13,017 nucleotides of DNA from UBA7236 sp043727235 (lineage in GTDB: Bacteria; Bacteroidota; Bacteroidia; Chitinophagales; BACL12). A model generated the notes under the pieces. That model searched no databases. It was not told where the DNA came from and was given only the letters and a program-made list of their open reading frames with translations. Below are positions 1-4,649 of this stretch, in pieces. The DNA lies in assembly GCA_043727235.1 (NCBI GenBank), contig JAYSYX010000104.1, forward strand, positions 1-13,017. The letters run 5' to 3'. The translations under genes and the position numbers were made by a program. Position 1 is the first letter of the stretch, and each line of letters opens with the position of its first letter.

Positions 1-779
1 GGTTGGTTACTATAGCTACTATTTTATTATCAGGAGAAGCACCGGATGCCCTCAAAGTATTTTTAAATCTCACCGGACTTTTTGGATTTGTAAGTTGGCA
101 TGGATACTTTGCTCCGGGTGCCTGGTCAATTGGAAATGAACTGGTATTTTATGTATTTTTTCCGGTTTTTATTTTTCTGGCAAACAGATCTAAAGCAGGA
201 TTGGCAATATTTTCTGTAATACTTTTTGCAATTTATATTTATTTTGCATTTTTTCTTTTACAGGAGGATAAAGATCTTGGTTCTCAATGGCGCAATTATG
301 TAAATCCATTAAATCAGGTATTTCTTTTTCTCAGCGGATTTTTAATTGTTTTGCTCCTTAAAAACAAGGAAATTAATAATCGAAAAATACTTATACTTTT
401 ACTTGTCGCTCTCGCAGTATTTTCTTTTTATCCTGTTTCAGGAGATACCATTAATCTGGTGACAGGAACTAACAGATTAGTATTTACTGCAGTTTGCATC
501 GCTATTTGTATCAGTTTCTTCAAATTGACCTTCAAACTTCCAAATTTCATCCACAGGCCTCTGACAATTTTAGGAGAAGCAAGTTATTCGGTTTATCTCC
601 TTCATCCATTGATCTACAACTCACTCACTAAACTCTTCGCCAAAACTCCAGCTACTGAAGATCTTCCAATATATTTTTTACCGATCTTCTCCGGACTTCT
701 AACTTTGGTAGCTAGTTATCTCGTTTATTGGTACTTCGAAAGGTTTTTTATGAAATTGGGGAGAGGAAAAGAGGTATAG
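1..779 (+). CDS. Acyltransferase family 3 membrane protein (OafA/YrhL-like), N-terminus outside window
   Basis: The reading frame is open from the left edge, so about 258 C-terminal residues are visible and the true start lies upstream. Two family landmarks are clear: WSIGNELVFYVFFP (visible residues about 41-54, the usual W-S-x-x-x-E-x-x-F-Y-x-x-F-P block) and LGEASYSVYLLHP (about 190-202), the closing Y-S-x-Y-L-x-H-P block. Between and after them are several hydrophobic helices (roughly 46-59, 66-85, 104-119, 128-143, 158-175, 224-245), as expected of this 10-11-helix family. Members transfer acetyl or other acyl groups onto extracytoplasmic sugars such as O-antigen or exopolysaccharide. 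The catalytic histidine expected near the N-terminus cannot be checked. The protein ends in a short basic tail. The substrate cannot be deduced, and no terminator is evident after the stop. Confidence 0.9.
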   Translation, partial: LVTIATILLSGEAPDALKVFLNLTGLFGFVSWHGYFAPGAWSIGNELVFYVFFPVFIFLANRSKAGLAIFSVILFAIYIYFAFFLLQEDKDLGSQWRNYVNPLNQVFLFLSGFLIVLLLKNKEINNRKILILLLVALAVFSFYPVSGDTINLVTGTNRLVFTAVCIAICISFFKLTFKLPNFIHRPLTILGEASYSVYLLHPLIYNSLTKLFAKTPATEDLPIYFLPIFSGLLTLVASYLVYWYFERFFMKLGRGKEV

Positions 780-846
780 CATATACTATAGTAATCTAGC
801 CCACCATTCTTATAAAGAGTTATTGAATTAATCTAGAACTGAAAAT

Positions 847-1210
847 TATCCTTCCTGATTTAGCATTGGAGTTAGCCATGGAATTTTCTATATGTCATCC
901 ATACGGGATTTGTTCATCATCATATTCATATTGCTACCGATATTTCATCCATACGGGATTTGCGGTTCATACAATTATGATTGTTATCGATATTTCATTC
1001 CTCCGGGATTTGTACAACACCCTACATATTGTTCCCGATATTTCATCCCTGCCGGATTTTTTCAACTCCGTATTCAAATTGTTACCGATATTTTATCCTT
1101 ACCGGATTTGCGGTTCGTACCAATATGATTGTTACCGACATTTCATCCCTACGGGATTTGAATTTCACTCAAGTATTATTGTTACCAATATTTCGCCCCT
1201 ACAGGACTGG
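847..1210 (+). repeat. Degenerate ~50-bp periodic repeat array, 7 clear units plus one decayed
   Basis: The core TTTCATCCCTACGGGATTTG recurs with CATCC-equivalent bases at 896, 946, 996, 1044, 1094, 1144 and 1194, a period of 50 (once 48). A decayed unit sits at 847-860 in the same register. The core is preceded by TTGTTACCGATA and forms a short hairpin, ATCCC-TAC-GGGAT. The ~20-bp segments between cores vary, but those after units 2 and 5 are nearly identical. Fifty is not a multiple of three, so the repeat reads open in all three + frames as similar His/Tyr/Gly-rich peptides. No single frame is conserved, so I treat the region as non-coding. Confidence 0.9.
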
Positions 1211-1264
1211 TCTTTTTTATTTGAAAATGTAATATGATTTTCTCTATACTTCAAATTGTTAAAA

Positions 1265-1333
1265 CAGTGCCGTAGGCATGGAATATCGGTAGTAAAAGCG
1301 GTAAAAAAGTAAATCCCAGTGCCGTAGGCATGG
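1265..1333 (-). repeat. Two further units of the 50-bp family, opposite orientation
   Basis: CAGTGCCGTAGGCATGG occurs at 1265-1281 and 1317-1333, 52 bp apart. Read on the - strand each is CCATGCCTACGGCACTG. The copy at 1265 is preceded there by TACCGATATT, matching the core and upstream block of the 847-1210 array almost base for base. The hairpin loop TAC is kept. The third stem pair is G-C here and C-G in the main array, a compensatory change. The pair lies about 55 bp beyond the main array, facing it. Confidence 0.75.
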
Positions 1334-1477
1334 TATATTAAAAATGCCCATGAAAACGATAAACTTTCAATGGTTAGTCATTTAATAAAAAAGCGGTACA
1401 AAATTCCATTGCATCATAGTTAACTGATCAAAAGTCATTCATTCAGTGGGGGATAACCTCACGACATCGTTCGCTGC

Positions 1478-1511
1478 TGCTATTTGCCCTAGACCTTGAA
1501 AGGTGGTAGCA
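1478..1511. other. Nested inverted repeat, possible RNA hairpin or remnant
   Basis: TGCTA at 1478-1482 pairs with TAGCA at 1507-1511. Inside it ACCTT (1493-1497) pairs with AAGGT (1500-1504). The element lies just beyond the cold-shock terminator. I do not recognise it. It could be a fragment of a structured RNA, a repeat end, or chance. Confidence 0.3.
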
Positions 1512-1542
1512 ACAAAAAAGCCCTGCATAAATGCAAGGCTTT
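1511..1542 (-). terminator. Rho-independent terminator of the cold-shock gene
   Basis: AAAGCC (1517-1522) pairs with GGCTTT (1537-1542) and GCAT (1525-1528) with ATGC (1531-1534), with a 2-nt internal loop on each side. Read on the - strand the stem is followed by TTTTTTGTT. It lies 41 bp beyond the csp stop codon. Confidence 0.8.
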
Positions 1543-1583
1543 GGTTGAAAAAAGTTTACAATATATAAACTATTAAATTTTGC

Positions 1584-1775
1584 TTACGCTAATTTAACAT
1601 TTACTGCATTTAATCCTTTTTTGCCATCTTGAAGATCGAAAATCACATTGTCGTTTTCACGGATCTGGTCAATAAGACCTGATGCATGTACGAAATATTC
1701 TTTTTGGGTTGCTTCGTCTTTAATAAATCCAAATCCCTTTGAATCGTTAAAGAATTTTACTATTCCTGTATTCAT
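1584..1775 (-). CDS. Cold-shock protein (CspA family)
   Basis: A 63-residue single cold-shock (OB-fold) domain, close to the usual 65-70 residues. RNP1 is KGFGFI at residues 13-18 and RNP2 is YFVHAS at 27-32, the two single-stranded nucleic acid binding surfaces. The N-terminal G-x-V-K-F-F-N block (4-10) and the VxFD strand near 44-47 are also typical. Such proteins bind RNA as chaperones in the cytoplasm; paralogues may be cold-induced or constitutive. The ATG is preceded by an A/T-rich stretch without Shine-Dalgarno, as usual in Bacteroidota. A TAGTTTTG sequence (1795-1802 on the - strand) fits the TAnnTTTG -7 element, but I see no well-placed TTG partner. The gene is monocistronic, with its own terminator at 1511-1542. 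The region upstream could form a structured leader. Confidence 0.95.
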   Translation of the reverse strand: MNTGIVKFFNDSKGFGFIKDEATQKEYFVHASGLIDQIRENDNVIFDLQDGKKGLNAVNVKLA

Positions 1776-1794
1776 ATTAAAAAATTAATTTATG

Positions 1795-1911
1795 CAAAAC
1801 TACAACATTGCAACAATATTTTAGGTATAACACAGTTAAAACCTTTAAAGTGTCACCCTTAAAACATAGGTTTTCGCTTTGAAACCTTAGTCTTGCAACG
1901 TTATTTAAGGG
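1795..1911 (-). promoter_or_regulatory. Upstream region of csp with nested inverted repeats and a -7-like element
   Basis: CCCTTAAA (1856-1863) and TTTAAGGG (1904-1911) form 8-bp arms, and between them AGGTTT and AAACCT form a second stem with an 8-nt loop. On the csp strand these lie 80-136 bp upstream of the ATG. If transcription starts beyond them they would be a structured 5' leader. If it starts at the TAGTTTTG element (1795-1802) they are upstream DNA elements. The sequence does not decide between these. Confidence 0.35.
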
Positions 1912-1994
1912 TTTACAAACAATATATATTTATTTAACATTTGGCATAATACCCCGTCATTTTAGTAATTGGAGCTGTAAACATGGGTTTTGAG

Positions 1995-2124
1995 TAGGGG
2001 GGAGTAGTTGGCAGTGGCAGTTGGCAGTGGCAGTTGGCAGTGGCAGTTGGCAGTGGCAGTTGGCAGTGGCAGTTGGCAGTGGCAGTAGGGAGTGGTAGTA
2101 GGCAGTTGCAGTAGGCAGTTACTT
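1995..2124. repeat. 13-bp minisatellite
   Basis: Six perfect copies of TTGGCAGTGGCAG run from 2008 to 2085 in exact 13-bp register. They are flanked by one degenerate copy before (1995-2007) and three after (2086-2124). The 13-mer is itself TTGGCAG plus TGGCAG. The 64-residue frame through it on the - strand is a low-complexity translation of the repeat and not a gene. Confidence 0.95.
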
Positions 2125-2193
2125 GCATTGGAAGATAATTCTCCGTATTGGACTTTTTCAGCGATTACAATCCTTTATTCTTTAAAATGGTAA

Positions 2194-2235
2194 CAGTCTC
2201 AGTCGCAGTCACAGTCGCAGTCTCGGTCACAGTGG
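2194..2235. repeat. Hexamer repeat CAGTCN, 7 units
   Basis: Units are CAGTCT, CAGTCG, CAGTCA, CAGTCG, CAGTCT, CGGTCA and CAGTGG, in uninterrupted 6-bp register. The last two are diverged. Confidence 0.85.
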
Positions 2236-2265
2236 AACGCTGTGCTGACAAGAATTTCACTCTTT

Positions 2266-2338
2266 TGAGATCCTCATTAGAGTGAGAGTCCCATTTGTGG
2301 CATACCGCTTAGTGAGGCCCTCACTGGGAGTGAGAGCC
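2266..2338. repeat. Imperfect direct repeat pair with internal inverted repeats
   Basis: The segments at 2266-2291 and 2313-2338 both read TGAG..CCTCA..(G)GAGTGAGAG.CC, differing by a few transitions and one indel. In the second, AGTGAG (2311-2316), CTCACT (2320-2325) and AGTGAG (2329-2334) give two alternative 6-bp hairpins with 3-nt loops. Confidence 0.6.
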
Positions 2339-2403
2339 TCCTAAGCTCGATTTATCCTCCGAATTAAATTATGAAGGCTGTTCAATTCTAAAATCTTATT
2401 TCA

Positions 2404-2429
2404 GCCACCGTAGCTTTAGCGAAGGCGGC
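2404..2429. repeat. GCC/GGC imperfect hairpin element
   Basis: GCCACC at 2404-2409 faces GGCGGC at 2424-2429 around GTAGCTTTAGCGAA, giving a GC-rich stem with one mismatch in otherwise AT-rich DNA. Its composition unlike the surroundings suggests a dispersed palindromic repeat. Only one copy is in the window. Confidence 0.4.
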
Positions 2430-2498
2430 ATTCTCAATTGTCAATTATTTTGTGTATCTTTAGCATTATTAGTCGTAAATAACCAAATTAATATAGAT

Positions 2499-2804
2499 AT
2501 GGAGTTAACTGTTGAAACAAATACACTTGGAAATCAGGAAATTAATTTCGGAAATAATCACAATGCAACCTCGTTCTATCAGTTTGCAGCAAGATTGGAA
2601 AAGATACTTGCGATAAAATATACCAAGAAACACGATTATTTCAATACTATTACCTGGAACTACATGTATCGTGAAGTTAAGTTTAAACTTGTTTACGATT
2701 GGCATGAGGGTATTTTCATCAGTTTGGTTAACAAACAGGAAGCTACTGAACAGGAACGTATCATTTTCGAAAGCCTTACCTCCATTTTACAGAGGTTTAA
2801 TTGA
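2499..2804 (+). CDS. Hypothetical protein, 101 residues
   Basis: I do not recognise the family. The 101-residue product has no signal peptide, membrane segment or cysteine. It is rich in aromatic residues and looks like a compact alpha/beta cytoplasmic protein. A strand-like stretch around residues 57-77 (YREVKFKLVYDWHEGIFISL) is followed by a polar helix with Glu/Gln (about 80-98). The composition is ordinary, unlike the repeat-derived frames nearby, which supports a real gene. The ATG follows an A/T-rich leader. A TATCTTTA sequence at 2455-2462 resembles a -7 element but has no well-spaced -33 partner. It lies 90 bp upstream of another small + strand gene, with an inverted repeat between. 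Confidence 0.7.
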   Translation: MELTVETNTLGNQEINFGNNHNATSFYQFAARLEKILAIKYTKKHDYFNTITWNYMYREVKFKLVYDWHEGIFISLVNKQEATEQERIIFESLTSILQRFN

Positions 2805-2834
2805 GATTCACACATTTTTTTTATTTTTATTTCT

Positions 2835-2881
2835 GACAAGTGTGTTTTTAACTTGTCCGAGCTTATTTTGTCGTAACTTTC
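2835..2881 (+). promoter_or_regulatory. Candidate promoter with overlapping inverted repeat
   Basis: TTG at 2853-2855 and TAACTTTC at 2874-2881 are 18 bp apart, close to the Bacteroidota -33/-7 pattern (TTG, TAnnTTTG). A perfect 7-bp inverted repeat, GACAAGT (2835-2841) and ACTTGTC (2851-2857), overlaps the -33 element and could be an operator. The leader would be only about 5-8 nt before the ATG at 2895. The repeat could instead be a weak terminator for the preceding gene, but no T-tract follows it. Confidence 0.35.
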
Positions 2882-2894
2882 ACAAAATTCAATC

Positions 2895-3098
2895 ATGAAA
2901 AATTTAGGACGAGCACCTTATAAGGAGATCAAACTGCTAAACGGTTTCTATATTGAAGTGCGCAATAAAGGGTCAAAAGACAGAGGTATTAAGATCAGAA
3001 GTGCTGATAAAGCAACGATGAAGGAAGCTGCAAAGTCGTATTCCCGCGATAAAGATGTTGTGATTCTTGGAGAGTATAAGGACGAAGGATGGGTTTGA
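2895..3098 (+). CDS. Small basic hypothetical protein, 67 residues
   Basis: A lysine- and arginine-rich 67-residue protein without signal peptide or membrane segment. It begins MKNLGRAPYKEIKLLNGFYIEV, strand-like, continues with a basic turn (residues 24-36, KGSKDRGIKIRS), a helix (about 38-50, DKATMKEAAKSY) and a final strand DVVILGEYKDEGW. I cannot assign a function; the charge pattern would suit a nucleic-acid-associated or ribosome-associated small protein, but this is inference only. A candidate promoter lies just upstream. The stop codon is followed within 3 bp by a heptamer repeat array, and the codons around the stop already resemble a degenerate unit. Confidence 0.75.
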   Translation: MKNLGRAPYKEIKLLNGFYIEVRNKGSKDRGIKIRSADKATMKEAAKSYSRDKDVVILGEYKDEGWV

Positions 3099-3101
3099 TA
3101 G

Positions 3102-3188
3102 GACCTACGACGTATGACCTACGACCTACGAAATAGGACCTACGATAACCTGCGACATAGGACATATGACATACGGCCTACGACTTAA
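3102..3188 (-). repeat. Heptamer array, left block (GACNTAN on +, GTCNTAN-type on -)
   Basis: About 11 heptamers of form GACNTAN run from 3102 to 3188, most often GACCTAC, with one 3-nt slip at 3144-3153. It starts 3 bp after the stop of the 67-residue gene. It is the inverted counterpart of the blocks at 3233-3281 and 3784-3853. Confidence 0.9.
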
Positions 3189-3232
3189 TATAGATACACT
3201 ACACAAATACCTCCATATTTCCCATATCATTT

Positions 3233-3281
3233 GTCCTGCGTCCTGTGTCATATATCGTAGGTCATAGGTCATAAGTCCTCT
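3233..3281 (+). repeat. Heptamer array, middle block
   Basis: Seven in-register heptamers: GTCCTGC, GTCCTGT, GTCATAT, ATCGTAG, GTCATAG, GTCATAA, GTCCTCT. The block is inverted relative to the left block 44 bp away, so the two can pair as a long imperfect hairpin. It overlaps the 3' end of the four-helix-bundle gene, whose stop codon lies in it at 3269-3271. Confidence 0.85.
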
Positions 3282-3634
3282 CTAATTAATTTCTCTCTAA
3301 ATCTGAATATTTTATTTTGTAGAATTACTAATTTATCCAGAATTGGTATCAACTGTTCTTCAGTTATATAACCTAGCTCCTTTGCTAAAATTAATTGTGA
3401 ATCAAGTTCAAAAGAAGACCCCTTTGCGATTGTAAGAAAATGTGCAAAATCTTTAATGGTATCTCTACCTGATCCTTCGGCTATATTTGAGGGTATGGAA
3501 ATTGCTGATCGTCTCATTTGTGAAGTTAGGCCATATATTTCTTCTTTGGGAAAATTTCGTGTCAATTCATAAATTATTTTTGACAATTCAATACCATCTT
3601 TCCAGATATCTAATTTCCTAAAATAATGTTTCAT
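3269..3634 (-). CDS. Four-helix-bundle protein of the 23S rRNA intervening-sequence (S23/IVP) family
   Basis: A 121-residue protein from the ATG at 3634. The family signature is clear: FRKLDIWKDGIELSKIIYEL at residues 5-24, then the central TSQMRRSAISIPSNIAEGSGR block at about 37-57, followed by two long amphipathic helices. Known relatives are encoded inside intervening sequences of 23S rRNA in some spirochaetes and proteobacteria, and many free-standing copies occur in Bacteroidota; they form ring-like oligomers and are related to the Avd accessory protein of diversity-generating retroelements. Biochemical function is unsettled. An in-frame TTG at 3658 would add 8 residues, but the family normally starts just before F-x-K-L-x-W/I-W, so I chose the ATG. 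The last two codons and the stop lie in the middle heptamer array, and a second array in the same orientation lies 150 bp upstream. Confidence 0.92.
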   Translation of the reverse strand: MKHYFRKLDIWKDGIELSKIIYELTRNFPKEEIYGLTSQMRRSAISIPSNIAEGSGRDTIKDFAHFLTIAKGSSFELDSQLILAKELGYITEEQLIPILDKLVILQNKIFRFREKLIREDL

Positions 3635-3783
3635 ACAATGATGATTAATGTAATTCAAAGGTATTTCCCAATTCAGAAATATAATTGAATTATCCGATTA
3701 TATTCGCTTACACACATCATTAATTAACACTATTAAATTCAACCAATCCTAAAACTCAATAAGGTTGCAATTCTAAATCATAA

Positions 3784-3853
3784 ATCCTATGTCTTATGTC
3801 CTATGTCCTACGTCCTATGTCGTATGTCCTACGTCCTACGTCCTTCATCCTCT
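3784..3853 (+). repeat. Heptamer array, right block
   Basis: Ten uninterrupted in-register heptamers, mostly GTCCTAT and GTCCTAC. Same unit and orientation as the middle block, so the four-helix-bundle gene sits between direct copies. Confidence 0.95.
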
Positions 3854-3879
3854 TTGGCACAACAATTGAATTCAGGCAT

Positions 3880-3897
3880 CATCAATAATTGTTGATG
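3880..3897. other. 18-bp near-palindrome upstream of the beta-barrel gene
   Basis: CATCAA and TTGATG flank TAATTG, an inverted repeat 33 bp before the ATG of the beta-barrel gene. It could be an operator or a leader hairpin, or chance in AT-rich DNA. Confidence 0.3.
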
Positions 3898-3929
3898 AGG
3901 ATTTAATTCAATAAATTAATCGATAAAGT

Positions 3930-4529
3930 ATGAAAAAAATGAGAATTATTATCCCTGTGATCTGTTTGTATTTTGCAGGATTTTCTGTTGCGCGTGCGCA
4001 ACAATTTGAACCCGGAGATATCACTTTTTCTGCCGGTTATGGTTTTCCAAGTCTCACGAAAGAATTTTTAAATCTGGTGGAAGGAGATAATATTTCAACA
4101 ACCCTCATAGGACCGGTTTTTGCAAAGGCTGAATTCGCATTAAATGAAACGGTGGGATTCGGTGTAAACGTTGCCTATACTTATGGTAATGCATTGTACG
4201 AAAGAACAGACGATGCTTCTGATAGTGTGACATATACAACAGGAATTAAATACAATGCCTATAGCGTACTCGCGAGATTTAATTTTCATTTCGGAGATAA
4301 CGAGATGTTCGATCCTTATGCAGGTATTGGTATGGGATATAGAAATTCAAAATATACGTATACCGGCAACGATCCTGAAGTTGAACCGACAGAAGTGAAT
4401 GGATTTATAAACTTTGGTGTTGACCTTACCTTAGGTGCACGTTTATATATTACGGAAAATATTGGTATATATGGTGAGATAGGCCTTGCAAAAGCTCCAT
4501 TTCAAATTGGTGTGGTAGCGAAATTCTGA
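3930..4529 (+). CDS. Outer-membrane beta-barrel protein (OmpA-like/porin-family barrel)
   Basis: A 199-residue exported protein. Residues 1-24 are a signal peptide with a Lys/Arg start, hydrophobic core (IIIPVICLYFAGFSV) and ARAQ-like cleavage site; a second ATG at codon 4 would also leave a usable signal. The mature part alternates hydrophobic and polar residues in eight or so strands. It includes DPYAGIGMGYRNS (about 131-143), a common motif of small Bacteroidota outer-membrane barrels, and ends in a phenylalanine after ...IGVVAKF, as expected for BAM-dependent insertion. Length fits an eight-stranded barrel. It sits in the outer membrane; no ligand or enzymatic activity can be inferred. 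It is monocistronic, with a strong terminator 21 bp after the stop and a near-palindrome upstream. Confidence 0.9.
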   Translation: MKKMRIIIPVICLYFAGFSVARAQQFEPGDITFSAGYGFPSLTKEFLNLVEGDNISTTLIGPVFAKAEFALNETVGFGVNVAYTYGNALYERTDDASDSVTYTTGIKYNAYSVLARFNFHFGDNEMFDPYAGIGMGYRNSKYTYTGNDPEVEPTEVNGFINFGVDLTLGARLYITENIGIYGEIGLAKAPFQIGVVAKF

Positions 4530-4550
4530 TATTACAAGATGATAATCCTG

Positions 4551-4592
4551 AACAGCAAGACCAGTTCATTTGGTTTTGCTGTTTTTATTTTT
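4551..4592 (+). terminator. Rho-independent terminator after the beta-barrel gene
   Basis: AACAGCAAGACC (4551-4562) pairs with GGTTTTGCTGTT (4572-4583), 12 bp with one G-U pair and a 9-nt loop, followed by TTTATTTTT. Confidence 0.93.
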
Positions 4593-4649
4593 AGTGTTAT
4601 AGTTACTCAGGGAAATTGTTAATTTTATAGTGCGGATAATTTAATTAAT

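Noticed and set aside
866..1237. Protein genes in the 50-bp repeat region (three overlapping + frames)
   Set aside because: The same repeat is read in all three frames because the period is 50, and no frame shows a conserved domain or ordinary composition.
847..1333. CRISPR array
   Set aside because: Repeats are degenerate rather than identical, two inter-core segments are near duplicates, part of the family lies in inverse orientation, and no cas gene is present.
1934..2128. 64-residue protein on the - strand
   Set aside because: It is the translation of the 13-bp minisatellite, with Leu/Pro/Thr/Ala low complexity.
3659..3783. Promoter of the four-helix-bundle gene
   Set aside because: I found TATATTTC-like sequences but no TTG at suitable distance, so I did not call one.
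4593..4649. Promoter TTG-N18-TAATTTAA before the amidohydrolase
   Set aside because: The -7 element would be almost at the ATG and matches only partly.
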